A stretch of DNA of 64,000 nt from Nothophaeocryptopus gaeumannii (taxonomy: Eukaryota > Ascomycota > Dothideomycetes > Mycosphaerellales > Mycosphaerellaceae), in contig JASISA010000042.1 in NCBI GenBank assembly GCA_031771865.1, positions 1,853,501 to 1,917,500 on the forward strand. The letters run 5' to 3'. Under the pieces are notes generated by a model that worked only from the letters and a program-made list of their open reading frames with translations, was not told where the DNA came from and ran no database searches. Shown in pieces: positions 1 through 10,447 of the stretch (the stretch's first letter is position 1; every line of letters starts with the position of its first letter). The position numbers and the translations under genes are program-made.

Positions 1-545
1 ACTTGGGCTGGTATCAAAACCTCTTCAAGAGAGGAATATGCACGGAAAATGTAAGATTTCTTCAAACAGGAGAGGTCGTATTAACATCCTTGCCATCGCC
101 CCTGCCACCGAGTGTATCCGATCCCTGTCAAACCCATCAACCTTTCCGAAAACAACCATTTCGCTTACCGGATATCAGCACAACGGATCTCCATCAAGGC
201 AATCCACGTGAGGCATTCCACGCCTGTTTCATGCACATTGGCGTGTGCCGCATAAACAAAAATGCAAGTCTCATCAGATCTCTTGCGTGGACTGCTCGGT
301 TCGCAGGTCGCCGCTTGTCGCGTGCTTTGTTCGATTTTGAGGCTCCCCTGATTTTTTGTCACGCCATATATGACACAGGTAATATGCTGCACGCGCACAC
401 TTTTGTAATGCATGGAGGCGCGAGGAGCTTTAAGGCGGCCGGTGGGAGATGAGGGTGAGAGGGAATGGCGCTCCCGATTCTCCACGAGACTTTCGAAGAG
501 GCACTTGACGATTCGCATACCATGGCTTCTTCTCTTCCGCGAGGA
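1..545. other. 5' flank without a supported gene
   Basis: Open frames on both strands overlap each other, have no ATG-based model and no recognisable domain. It probably holds the promoter of the protoglobin gene that starts at 546. Confidence 0.5.
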
Positions 546-1572
546 ATGGAACATGTCGACAGGCGGGAGCTCTTCACTTCGCTACCAGCGAGAGTACATT
601 ACTTGCACCAATTTTTGGAATTCGGGCCCGGTATGCTCGGCCACTGTCATTCGAAAGCTCGCTGAAGCTGACCTGTTACAGATGATGTCGAGGCTCTTAT
701 CGACGGCCGAAAGTACATCAAGATGGTAATACCTGCGATCGTCAACATGGTGTACAAAAAGCTCCTCAAACACGACATCACGGCTCGAGTGTTCTCCAAC
801 CGCGATAGCCGAGACGAAGAGGATCCGGAGATATTCATCAAGGAAAAGAGCAGTGCAATTCAGAACCGAAAGATGTTCTTGCGATGGTACTTGACAAAGC
901 TGAATTCAGACAACAAAATTTGAAATTTGGGAGTACCTGGACAAGGTAGGCTTGATGCACGTCGGATTGGGGCGCAAGAATCCTCTGCATGTCGATTACA
1001 TCTTTCTTGGAGCGTGTCTGGGATACATTCAGGATTCGATGATGGAAGCGATCCTTTCACATCCGCGACTGCACCTGCATCGGAAAATTGCAATCGTGAA
1101 GGCCATCGGTAAAGTCATCTGGATTCAGAATGATTTGCTCGCCAAGTGGCACATGCGGGATGGAGACGAATACCTCGATGATGCCGACCAGGAAGAGATT
1201 GCTGCAGAAGCCCAGGAGCCGGAGGGCTACCTGCAGGGAAAGAAGATCCTTGGAGACGACACATCGAGTACGAGTGGCAGCGACGCGGCTTCTGTTAAGA
1301 CATCCTCAAGTGGCAAGACGAGTCTGGGGCGAAACGTGGATGATGTCGAAGCGGAGAACATGAGGTGTCCCTTTAATGGGTTGACGATGGGCGAGCAAAG
1401 AGCGGCAAAGACTAGGCCGACCATGAAGGAGTTCTTGAAGGAGAGCAAGCATCAGAAGACGCCACCTATGCCGACCGGGATACCAAGGTTGCATCTAGTC
1501 GATGGGAAGACGGTCTGTAAGGAGAAATTGGACCCAGATCCGTTTGGGTTGGGAATAGGACGGGCGTTATAA
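546..1572 (+). CDS. Protoglobin-domain protein, one apparent frameshift
   Basis: This looks like a fungal heme-binding globin-sensor (protoglobin) protein, probably cytosolic, of unknown ligand role. Exon 1 (546-630) begins MEHVDRRELFTSLPARVHYL. A 51-nt intron (631-681, GTATGC...ACAG) joins it to exon 2 (682 onward), which carries the helical core DDVEALIDGRKYIKMVIPAI, then KMFLRWYLTKL, WEYLDKVGLMHVGLG and HPRLHLHRKIAIVKAIGKV. About 110 C-terminal residues are polar and probably disordered. Between LTKLNSDNK (frame of 915) and FEIWEYLDK (frame of 919) the frame moves by one base in the AAAA run at 915-918. Uncorrected, the protein stops at TGA 921-923. With one base removed it would be about 324 residues. 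Either an assembly indel or a recent frameshift explains this. The family call is confident; intactness is not. Confidence 0.75.
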
Positions 1573-2469
1573 TGAGTGCGGGAGGCTGAGCAGCGCGTGA
1601 TGCGTTGTACATGAAAGCGTGCAGTGTGATAGAACGCTGAAAGAGACAGCTTGATGATCATGGTCCCCAGTCTTGTAATACATGATATTTGATGGGAATT
1701 GCTTGAAAGTTGATTGGAACGGGAGAGATCGGGAAAGCCCACCTGCGTGAGTGCCAAGGCGCAGTGCCAAGCCTCGATGGTGTTCAACTTTCACGCGTCT
1801 CCGCTCTCACCATCAACAACCAACTACAACAGCATCATTATCACCACCACCACTCTTATGAACCGTTTCCACTACCGCCGAGTGGCTGACTAAAGAGGCT
1901 TATACAACACGTATCCCACTCGACAGCATTTTGTCGTCCAATACCCTTGGCTGAACAGCGAGGGCACCTCGATGCACGAGCTTGCGTGACCCGGCCATGG
2001 GCGGCAAGCAATGTACAAGCCACTATCGTTCTCTTCCTGACAGCTGCTTGTCAAAGGTGCAATCATGACATTCCGCCGCTGGCCGTGGATCGAAGCGATC
2101 TCACCGGATGCCAATCCATCTTGGCAAGTATTATGGATGCAATATGACCCTCATCAATCGATCCCTTACATCTTCACGAGCGCCTCTGAGCACGCACGAG
2201 CACGCAAGTCTTGTTCAACGCCTTTCATGCGTGGGTGTTGCTCTCGAGCTGCATACTTGCCACATGGATACAATGCATGCAACCATCCCAACTCCAGATT
2301 GCGCGCTGGTTCTTTCTCGGCAGAGGAAGATAGATCGCAGCAGCTCGATAAACTGTATAAGATGCTGGGAATAATGTGAAAAAAAATTAGTCAGGTCAAC
2401 GTCGTAGCATTTGACTGACTGGCAGAAGAATGTCGACCGTGTTGACCAACTCCGAGGAAACCAGAGGAT
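1573..2469. other. Intergenic, no supported gene
   Basis: About 0.9 kb between the protoglobin stop and the MFS relic. The ORFs here are short, overlapping and without domain resemblance. No RNA gene or repeat was noticed. Confidence 0.5.
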
Positions 2470-4304
2470 ATGCCCACGGGTACCCTCTTGACCGCAACTG
2501 GAGAAGATCACAAGCCAGTAATCGTCACGCACATTCCTGAACAGATATTAGCTCTCGGGCATCCAAAGGGAGAAAAGCGATTCTGGTTTCAGCGCTTGAA
2601 GGCATTTGATCCCAATGCGATCGCCACTCAACCCAGTGTCTTCGACGACCCATTGATTTCAAAAGATCATCGGCCTCGATCTGACTGGGAGAATCTTCAT
2701 CGCGGCAACCAGCTCGCACGATGGACTTGGCGGGCAGAATATGCACTTATTTGCAGATCGACGTTCTCATCATGATCTTCGCCTGCATCATGCTCATGGC
2801 ATTGGAGCTTGACCAAGCGAGCATACAGCAAGCCAACACGGACAACTTCTTGGGTGATCTGGGTCTAACAACCAACGACTACAATCTTGGAAACACCGTA
2901 TTCAAGCTTGCGTTTCGATCCGCAGAGCTTCCCTCGCAACTGGTCAGCAAGTGGATGGGACCGGATCGACGGATACCGATGCAGATGATCCTATGGTCCA
3001 TCGTTGCAAGCTGTCAGTTTTGGCTGTCGGTTCGCTCCTCATTTCTTGCATGTCGTGCACTGTTGGGCCTGCTTCAAGGCGGCTTCATTCCGGACGGTCA
3101 GTCCGAAGAAAGTTGACCCACGCTGAGCAGCATGCTAATCGTACTCGGTAATCCTATGCCTATCCTACTTCTACAAGCATCATGAGCTTTCGATCCGACT
3201 GTCTTTCTTCTGGACCGCGATGAGCATTGCTGACATTCTCGCTGGACTCATTGCTTACGGGCTGCTCCACATGCGTTGCATCGAAGGCGTTGCAGGATGG
3301 AGATGGTGGGTCTGTTTCAGCCTCCTGACGACTATTCACTAACGACCACAAGCTCTTTCTCACTGAAGGTCTCTTCACTCTCCTCATCGGCATCAGCGCT
3401 TCGGGTTCGATGCCTTCTGGACCCTGCCAGGCTGCCAATTGGATCCGTGGCAAGAAGGGCTGGTTCACCGCTCGTGAGGAAGAGATCATGGTGAATCGCG
3501 TTACTCGTGAAGATCCGAGCAAAGGCACGATGCACAACCGACAGCCCGTCACTCCGAGGCTGCTTTGGCAAAGCCTGCAAGATTACGACCTGTGGCCGTT
3601 GTACCTCATGGGTTGATGTTCCAGATTCCTAGAACTCCACCACAACAGTATCTTACTCTCACTTTGACGGGTCTCGGATATGGAACATTTCAGAGCAACT
3701 TGCTGGCCATTTCTTGGAACGTTATACACATCATCTCAATGTTGGCATTAGCTTACTCTGTTGAGGTCTTTGGTGAGCTGACGCTGCATGCCATGATCGG
3801 CCAGATCTGCGTCATACCCTTCCTGATATTTTTGGTTGTGACAGACATCTAAGAGACCAGCAAGTGGACGGTATGGGCTATCATCACTCTGCTCCTCTCA
3901 TATCCCAACGCTCATCCGATGACAGTGGGCTGGAACTACAGAGACTCGAATACCGTGCGATCTCGGACAGTGTCAGCCGCATGCTATAACGTGTTCTGTC
4001 AGGCTGGTGGCATCATCCTCTCCAACATCTACCAGAAAAGTACGTCATTCCCGTCCAACAACGCTGCTCGTGCTAATTTCTGGCGTCAGGTGACGCGCCA
4101 AATTACACACACGGTAATCGAACTCTTCTCATCCTTGCCTTCGTCAACCTGATCGTATATGCAAGCACGAGACTTTACTACATCTATCGCAACAAACGAA
4201 GAGATCGACAGTGGGCGAGCATGACAAAGGACTAGCAGCTGCAGTACCTGGAGACAACTACCGACGAAGGCAGCAAGCGATTAGATTTCCGCTTTGCTCA
4301 TTGA
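2470..4304 (+). pseudogene. MFS permease pseudogene (TNA1/Vht1/Seo1-like anion:cation symporter family)
   Basis: The remains resemble a fungal plasma-membrane permease for nicotinate, vitamins or allantoate. The conserved N-terminal tail (FWFQRLKAFDPNAIATQPSV), the TM1 region (IDVLIMIFACIMLMALELD), NTDNFLGDLGLTTNDYNLGN, SAELPSQLVSK, a mid loop GKKGWFTAREEEIMVNR and the C-terminal signature TTTDEGSKRLDFRFAH are all visible in order. It is broken many times. There is a one-base frameshift near 2750. The first intron has CTAATC but its acceptor reads GG at 3147-3148 where AG is needed. The joint after GWRW near 3310 does not splice in frame. A frameshift lies near 3612, and in-frame stops are TAA 3850-3852 and TAG 4233-4235. 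The final TGA is at 4302-4304. Several independent lesions make a sequencing artefact unlikely. Confidence 0.85.
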
Positions 4305-4617
4305 TCTTCTCCAACGCTTCGCAGGCTCGATAGGGAAGTTCGAATTGACTTCTCAGCTTGCTACTGAGGAATGGAGACAACGAAGTGCGAGTTACACCAA
4401 TTTTGTCGATCGACGGCCAATATGCAGCGTTCCTCCGCCTTCCTTCCGCAAAACTCTAAATTATCCGCCCTGATACCGGAATCCTGCCAACTCTGCCGGA
4501 CGTTGCAAGTAATGACATTGTGTTGCTCAATCTTGTGTCGATATATCATGGCGTTCGCAATTAGAATGACCGCACCAAGCCAAAAAGCTGGGAACTCCGA
4601 GGATCAGCAATCTCGTC
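4305..4617. other. Short intergenic gap
   Basis: About 310 bases hold only out-of-frame ORFs. This is the likely promoter of the MFS gene at 4618. Confidence 0.4.
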
Positions 4618-6249
4618 ATGCAGTCTTTCCTACAGCAAAAACGACTCCGACGGGCAGTCCAACAGCACCGAGCCACTGAGGGAGCGAAATCTCAATTGGA
4701 CAGTCAATCGATACGCCCACCCCAGTCACCCACCGAGAATGATATTGAGAAAGGCGAAGAAACTCACATCGATCCGTACCTTGTCGACACTCTTCCTGAC
4801 AGCGAAGATCCTAAGAAGTGGAGCTATGGCTACAAATGGACCGTCACAGGTCTCGTCGGTAGCGCAGGCTTTGTCGTTGCTTGGGCGTCTGCGGTCGACT
4901 CTGAAATCTCGCCCCAGGTCATGGAAGATTTTGGCGTTAGCCAAGAGGTGGCATTGCTGGGCACGACGCTGTTCATGGTTACGTTTGGGCTGGGGAGCGT
5001 GATGAGCGCGCCATTTTCGGAGGTGCTCGGACGAAATGCGGTATATCTTGGAAGCTTGACGATCTTTGGTCTGTTCACAATGGGCGCTGGTCTTTCGAGA
5101 AGCATTGAGGCTTGGCTCGTGTGTCGGTCTTTCGCTGGGTTCTTTGCTTGCCCGCCATTGACCAACTTTGGCGGAACGACTGCGGATCTCTGGTCTCCTC
5201 TCGAGAGAACATATGTCTTCCCAGTGTTGGCGTGCCTATCTTTCCTTGGACCTTTCCTAGCGCCCATGGTCGCTGATTTTGTTGGGCCAAGTCCTCTGGT
5301 TAGCTGGCAGTGGACCGGTGAGACTCAACATCTTCCTCGTATGAGAACTTACGAACTAATGAATGTCGCAGAATGGCTTACGCTGATCTTCACTGGTACC
5401 CTTGTAATTGGCATTCTTGCTTTCGCCCCTGAAACTTATGCTCCTGTCCTGCTCAGCTGGAAAGCGAAGCATTTGCGGGTAGCTACCGGAGACGAGCGAT
5501 ATCACACGGCTAAACAGGCGAAGCCTGTTCCACTGCAGACGCGACTTCTACGAAGCATTGCCATACCGGTCAAGTTTCTCTTCACTGAGCCCATCACCGA
5601 CCTCTTCGCCCTCTACCTCGTCATCCTATATGTCATTCTTTTCGGATTCCTGCCGGGCTTCGACTTCATCTTCGGTCAAGATGGTATCTACGGATTCGAT
5701 CAAAATCATACCGGCCTCTGCTTCATCGCGATGAATGTTGGCTTCTTAATCGCTTTAGTACCTCTGCGCCCGATGTACACCAGATTCAAACGCAAGCTGG
5801 AAGAAGCTAATGAGAATGGCAAAGATCGAGTTGTCCCGGAAGAACGCCTGTTGTACGCCATCATAGCAGCTCCTTGCCTGCCGATCAGCATCTTCTGGAT
5901 GGGATGGACAGCTTATCCGAGCATCAGCTTCTTGTCCCCGATTATTGCTAGCGTGCTCTTCGGCTTCAGCGTCATGGGTATCTTCATCAGCTGCTACCAA
6001 TACATCATCGACAGCTACGAAGGTCTTGCCGCTTCTGCTCTAGTCGGCATGACCATCACACGATACTGCGTCAGTGGGCCCGTGGTCATTGTCTCCGTTC
6101 CGATGTACGAGAACCTTGGAGTTCATTGGGCTCTGACTCTGCTGGGATGTCTGGCCGCGCTGATGGCGCCTGTCCCGTACGTTTTCTATTACCTTGGGGT
6201 TGGAGCCATGGCAAGGAAGAGGAGCGAACATGCGACCAGCTTCGACTAA
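4618..6249 (+). CDS. MFS transporter, DHA1 (drug:H+ antiporter) type
   Basis: A membrane exporter, probably in the plasma membrane. The exons are 4618-5317 and 5372-6249. The 54-nt intron (GTGAGA, ACTAATG branch, GCAG) is a multiple of three, so the unspliced frame is open. Splicing turns WQWT...EWLTLIF into a continuous segment and gives about 525 residues. The N-terminal 65 residues are hydrophilic, followed by the DHA1-type entry LPDSEDPKKWSYGYKW and about 12 hydrophobic segments. A motif-A-like loop (SAPFSEVLGRNAVY) follows TM2. No break was found. Its stop overlaps the end of the convergent carrier relic by two bases (6247-6248). Possible substrates are a drug, polyamine or organic acid. 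Proximity to tricarboxylate-type genes suggests organic-acid export, but that is inference. Confidence 0.9.
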   Translation: MQSFLQQKRLRRAVQQHRATEGAKSQLDSQSIRPPQSPTENDIEKGEETHIDPYLVDTLPDSEDPKKWSYGYKWTVTGLVGSAGFVVAWASAVDSEISPQVMEDFGVSQEVALLGTTLFMVTFGLGSVMSAPFSEVLGRNAVYLGSLTIFGLFTMGAGLSRSIEAWLVCRSFAGFFACPPLTNFGGTTADLWSPLERTYVFPVLACLSFLGPFLAPMVADFVGPSPLVSWQWTGETQHLPRMRTYELMNVAEWLTLIFTGTLVIGILAFAPETYAPVLLSWKAKHLRVATGDERYHTAKQAKPVPLQTRLLRSIAIPVKFLFTEPITDLFALYLVILYVILFGFLPGFDFIFGQDGIYGFDQNHTGLCFIAMNVGFLIALVPLRPMYTRFKRKLEEANENGKDRVVPEERLLYAIIAAPCLPISIFWMGWTAYPSISFLSPIIASVLFGFSVMGIFISCYQYIIDSYEGLAASALVGMTITRYCVSGPVVIVSVPMYENLGVHWALTLLGCLAALMAPVPYVFYYLGVGAMARKRSEHATSFD

Positions 6250-7050
6250 TGTTGCAAGACGTTGGCTATCTGCTCGTACACGGAGAACACGATACCGCCT
6301 GACAGGATCAAACGACCAAGACGCATTGTACTGCCTCTCCAGTACGCCTTCAGACCGCCTTGATGCCAGACACCGACGATCGCAGCTCTGAGCCGCTCAC
6401 CTCTGGCACACTGAGATCTTGTCTTGATCGTGTCTAGAGGCTGAGTTGCACACACTGTGACGACATCTGCGACAGCTCCCATACCGAACGTCTCCGCAAC
6501 ACTTGTCCGCGCCCGACCGGAACGCTTTGCGTACTCGCTCTTCAAAGCGTTGTACTACCCCATCCGAACAGCAGAAGTGGCAGATTGCTTCGCCGCAGTC
6601 GAGACTAGTCCACGATACAGTCCTGAAATGCCTTGTTCTCGGACAAGCAGACCAACCCCATGCATCGTCGATCGAAACCTTCTCGCTGTTTTCGCGTCAT
6701 CGATCAGAGCCATCTTGATCCTCTCCGTCGGCGTCACAGCAACCACACTCTCAACCGCTCCAGCCAACAACCCCGCGGCGATACTATTCGACGTACTTAA
6801 TCGACCTTGTTCGTCTACCAGAGCGTTCTTGATCGCATCGAAAGTCATGAATCGGACTCCGGCTTTCAATGCTGTGCCTGCGACGAGCGCTCTGCTGCCC
6901 GTGTAGATTGAGGAGATGCCATTCTGAGAGATTGTTTGGCGGAAGAGGGGAAGCGGGTTGGATGGTGAGCCGGAGTTGAGTGCGGGTTTTGGCGTATTTG
7001 AAGGTATAGGTTGTGAAGGCTTCGACTGCGCCGGCTATGATACCCCAAAC
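6246..7050 (-). pseudogene. Mitochondrial tricarboxylate (citrate-type) carrier pseudogene
   Basis: The family exchanges citrate or cis-aconitate for malate across the inner mitochondrial membrane (CTP1/MTT1 type). On the minus strand the three repeats of a mitochondrial carrier can be read. Repeat 1 is GIIAGAVEAFTTYTFKYAKT, where the PX[DE]XX[KR] signature has lost P and E. Repeat 2 is AGAVESVVAVTPTERIKMAL and repeat 3 is TVCATQPLDTIKTRSQ, ending YEQIANVLQH with its stop at 6246. It is broken by a frameshift near 6950 (TRTQLRLTIQ to LFRQTISQNG) and an in-frame TAG at 6555-6557 (SAVRMG*YNALKSEYAK). The N-terminus stops at about 7050, where the PrpF relic begins on the other strand. The two relics face each other head to head. 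Confidence 0.85.
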
Positions 7051-7054
7051 GATC

Positions 7055-7639
7055 AATCGACTGACATGCGAAGTCAAAGCCAGTCTCGTCGATGCTGCGA
7101 ACCCGTTCGTGTTAGTTGACGCCGCGACTCTGCCAGAGGATCTTGCCAAGCTTGGCCATAGCTCCACAGCCTTTTTGGACTTTGCCGAGTTGGTGCGCAA
7201 TCAAGGCGCCATCAAAATGGGCCTTTCGAAAGATGCTGTTTCCGCGGCGAAGACGAGAGGCACGCCGAAGATTGCGTTGCTAAGCACTCCTTCTATCGAC
7301 GACACCATTCCGGCTCAGGACTTGCCGGACTTGCAGCACACTGCCTTCAGTATGGGCGAGGTCCATGGCAGCTTACAACTTACAGGAGCTGTATGTCTGA
7401 GCGCTGCTGCTTGCACTGAGGGAATTGTTGCGAGTCGTATTGCCATGCAAGTTGAGGCTTATCGAAAAGCAATTGGTCTAATGTCAAGCGAGCGGAGGGA
7501 TAGTGCGACTGATTCTCATGTCGCCTCGAAGACTATATTTATTCGACATTTAGGTGGTGTCACTGATGCGGATGTCAAGTACGGAGAGGAGACTGAGAGC
7601 GTGACGCTCTCGAGGACGGTGCGAAGGTTGTTCGAGTGA
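7055..7639 (+). pseudogene. PrpF-family isomerase, C-terminal half only
   Basis: PrpF proteins (diaminopimelate-epimerase-like fold) isomerise methylaconitate or aconitate. The readable part starts near EVKASLVDAANPFVLVDAAT and runs through NQGAIKMGLSKDAV, RGTPKIALLS, FSMGEVHGSLQLTGAVCLSA and VTLSRTVRRLFE to the stop at 7637-7639. That is about 190 residues, one of the two domains of a normal protein of 350-400. No plausible start lies upstream, because the sequence before about 7055 is antisense carrier code. The remaining half is uninterrupted. The frame could be expressed from an internal ATG, but half a PrpF fold is unlikely to be active. Confidence 0.8.
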
Positions 7640-8151
7640 AGTGTATGTTACTTGGAATGTTAAATTCAGCATTGGGCGGTACAGGCCAATACAGCATAGA
7701 CGGGATCGTACCAGAGTGACTGCTCGGCCTTTCAGTTCAGCAATTCGATCACTCGCTCATTCACTTGTGTCTTCACCGCCTTGCCGTGAGTGGCCCGGAC
7801 ATGGCCGATCTAGCCTGTTTTGGCAAACGCTACGCCAAAGACGGCATCTGACACGCCCTCTGCATGGTGGCCTGAAACGAATCAAGATCTGTGTCGAGCG
7901 GACATGGGTACCATCAACACGTTCGCACACGTTAAGGAGATTCAGAATGTTTCGAAGACTTCATCTGTTTGGAGCTGTCGTCGCCGTCGACAAAAGCCTT
8001 GGCGTCTCGGCCCGCCGAAGCCGGCTTGCAAAATTTTGTGGACTGTGCGTCGACCAGGTCCAGACAATGAAATGTATCCATTGGGAGTCATCTCACGCCA
8101 GCAGTCAACATCAACCTCTCAGTAGTCTTTCAACACCTGCGTAGAGATTTA
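7640..8151. other. Intergenic, promoter side of deformylase gene
   Basis: Short mutually overlapping ORFs only; nothing recognisable. Confidence 0.4.
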
Positions 8152-9132
8152 ATGGCCGCTCTGCGTCCTGCTGCCACAATCTCAACATTCACCTCTGGCC
8201 TGCGGACTCCATTTCTCGCAAGCCAAGGATTCCGCCAATTCCAAAAGGCAACTTTTGGCACAAAGAAGAAGACCTCGACAGTAGAGATGACGAAAGATCA
8301 CATCCTCACGCTGTCATGCCCGGACAAGCCTGGAATCATCCATACTGTTACTGGAGTGCTCGCGAAGCATAACCTGAACATCCTGGATCTGCAGCAATTT
8401 TCGGATCCAGAACTGCAGAAATTCTTCATGCGAGTACATTTCGGCCATGCAGACTCAACAGAACAACTGGCGGACCCATTCGGAGAGCTGGCCAACGATC
8501 TGAAGATGGACTACGACATCGTTCCAAGAGCACACAAGCCCAGAGTCATGATCGTGGTTTCCAAGATTGGGCACTGCTTGAACGACTTGCTTTTCCGACA
8601 GAAGACCAATCAACTGAACATTGAGATCCCGCTCGTTGTCTCGAACCACCCGGACTTCGAGCCTTTGGCGAAGAGTTACGACGTACCATTCCATCACCTT
8701 CCAGTGACCAAGGACACGAAGGCCAAGCAAGAAAGTCAGATCCTGAAGTTGGTCAAGGAACAGAACATCGACCTCATCGTCCTTGCGCGATACATGCAGG
8801 TCCTCTCACCACGGTTATGCCAAGAAATGAGCGGAAAGATCATCAACATTCACCACTCTTTCTTGCCAAGTTTCAAAGGCGCGAAGCCGTATCACCAGGC
8901 TTATGACCGAGGTGTCAAGATTGTGGGCGCAACAGCGCATTTCGTTACTGCAGATCTGGACGAGGGTCCGATCATTGAGCAGAGGATTGCGAGGGTGGAT
9001 CACAGTATGAGTGCCAAAGAGTTGGTGGATGAGGGAACGAATGTTGAGACGCAGACGCTAGCGGCAGCTGTGAAGTGGTGGGCGGAGAAGAGGGTGTTCT
9101 TGAACGGGACGAAGACTGTTGTGTTCAATTGA
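8152..9132 (+). CDS. Formyltetrahydrofolate deformylase (PurU type), probably mitochondrial
   Basis: It hydrolyses 10-formyl-THF to formate and THF in one-carbon metabolism. The gene is a single exon of 326 codons. The first 35 residues are rich in Ala, Ser, Arg and Lys and lack acidic residues, as in a mitochondrial presequence. An N-terminal ACT domain follows (ILTLSCPDKPGIIHTVTGVL, about 48-120). The C-terminal formyltransferase-like domain (about 130-310) carries IDLIVLARYMQVLS, the formyl-folate signature NIHHSFLPSFKGAKPYHQAY and TAHFVTADLDEGPIIEQ. All of it is intact. Many fungi carry this bacterial-type enzyme, so an old transfer is possible, but base usage here does not stand out. Confidence 0.95.
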   Translation: MAALRPAATISTFTSGLRTPFLASQGFRQFQKATFGTKKKTSTVEMTKDHILTLSCPDKPGIIHTVTGVLAKHNLNILDLQQFSDPELQKFFMRVHFGHADSTEQLADPFGELANDLKMDYDIVPRAHKPRVMIVVSKIGHCLNDLLFRQKTNQLNIEIPLVVSNHPDFEPLAKSYDVPFHHLPVTKDTKAKQESQILKLVKEQNIDLIVLARYMQVLSPRLCQEMSGKIINIHHSFLPSFKGAKPYHQAYDRGVKIVGATAHFVTADLDEGPIIEQRIARVDHSMSAKELVDEGTNVETQTLAAAVKWWAEKRVFLNGTKTVVFN

Positions 9133-9478
9133 AACTGTACTTGGATTAGGAAGATGTCCGATAGAGAGGCTTCATTGCCCGAACTTCTACTCTGCGTTCC
9201 AAAACCACCTTCTTGCTTTCCATGGCACTGTAACATTACTGGACCAGGGAAACCTGCGAGAGTCCAGACAAATTTCATCTCAGGAATCTCAATGCCTGAA
9301 GTCAAAACACAACAGGTACAGGGATCCTAGACTCCGGCTGCTACTTGTAGCACGCGACACCTCTGACACGTCACCCTAAAACCGACTGCATCTCCGCAAT
9401 GGTCGCAAAATCTCCAGTAGCAAACGTCGCCTCTCATCTCAACGTCCAGATATCAAGCTCACAGCAAAACAACCAACA
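9133..9478. other. Intergenic, no supported gene
   Basis: About 350 bases between the deformylase stop and the next ATG; no feature seen. Confidence 0.4.
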
Positions 9479-10300
9479 ATGGTCCTGGCTTCGATCCTGT
9501 CCCAGCTGGACCGGTCTCATACCCCATATCGAAAGGATCGCAGCACATCGAAGGCCAATGATATTGTAATCAGTGGAGCTGAAGTCCATTCCCGGCCGGT
9601 CAGCACAGTCGATGCACCCTCATTTCCCTCGACGCCTCGGGAAAGTGTGCCGATTGAGAAGAGGACATCCAGAAAATTGGAAGCAGGGGCGAGCAAGAGA
9701 AATACGTTGAGCAGTGTGCTGGAGGGATTCCTGGATGGTGAAAGCGACGAGGAGAAGGATGAGAAGACCGGAGCGAATCGCGAGAGGTTCAATGATGTTG
9801 TTACGGAAGAACACAGTCTTACAGGAGCTTCGAAAGCTACACCTCTTGCTCATGGCAAAGGAATACCACCGCGCGAGCCCACGCCGCCACCCTCGCCCAC
9901 ACCTCCCGGCCAAGGCGTCAAGGTTGGTATCCCCTTCATCCTATCCGCCTTTGGCTACGGAATGGGCAAAGTCATCACAAACGGCCAGCGACATCAAGCG
10001 GCAGTAAATGCCGGCCTCCCTGACAAACCTCACGTTGGCGAGATAGCGAGGGCCGCAGTTGTCAGCCCGACTCCCGCAAGATCTCCACCTCAACGTAGGT
10101 CGAAGAGTAGCGAGTACTCTAGAACACGAAGTCCGGAATTGCTGTGCAATGGTTTGCCGGTTCGTGAGGGGTCGATGCGGAGCTCGTTTTCTACCAGAAG
10201 GAAGAGGTCGGCTTCGATTCCGGAGGAAAGGTTTTCGATTGCGGAGAGGTCTATGTCGAATCCGAAAGGGACTTCTTCGATTCCAGAACGGCCGGAGTAG
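9479..10300 (+). CDS. Hypothetical low-complexity protein
   Basis: A single-exon frame of 273 residues starts after an A-rich context (AACCAACAATGG). It is rich in Ser, Pro, Arg and Glu, with EPTPPPSPTPPGQGVKVG in the middle and RS-type stretches at the end (STRRKRSASIPEE). The only hydrophobic patch is GIPFILSAFGYGMGK near residue 150. No known domain was recognised and most of it should be disordered. Its stop precedes the 3' end of the convergent Frag1/DRAM gene by about 150 bases. Codon pattern and length favour a real gene, but no family supports it. Confidence 0.5.
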   Translation: MVLASILSQLDRSHTPYRKDRSTSKANDIVISGAEVHSRPVSTVDAPSFPSTPRESVPIEKRTSRKLEAGASKRNTLSSVLEGFLDGESDEEKDEKTGANRERFNDVVTEEHSLTGASKATPLAHGKGIPPREPTPPPSPTPPGQGVKVGIPFILSAFGYGMGKVITNGQRHQAAVNAGLPDKPHVGEIARAAVVSPTPARSPPQRRSKSSEYSRTRSPELLCNGLPVREGSMRSSFSTRRKRSASIPEERFSIAERSMSNPKGTSSIPERPE

Positions 10301-10447
10301 ATGGCGAGCGCAGGAGGGTCGCTATGAGAAGACGGGGGGCGAAGGCGCGAGTCAGGGGCCGGTGCGCTTGATTTTATGCTTATGGGAGTTGGTGGTTGGG
10401 TGGCTTTGCAGCAAATATCTTCTTTCTGCAGTATCGTATTCAATCGA

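Noticed and set aside
912..950. Very short intron to explain the protoglobin frame change
   Set aside because: No GT-AG pair of a plausible length joins the two frames without losing conserved residues; a one-base indel is simpler.
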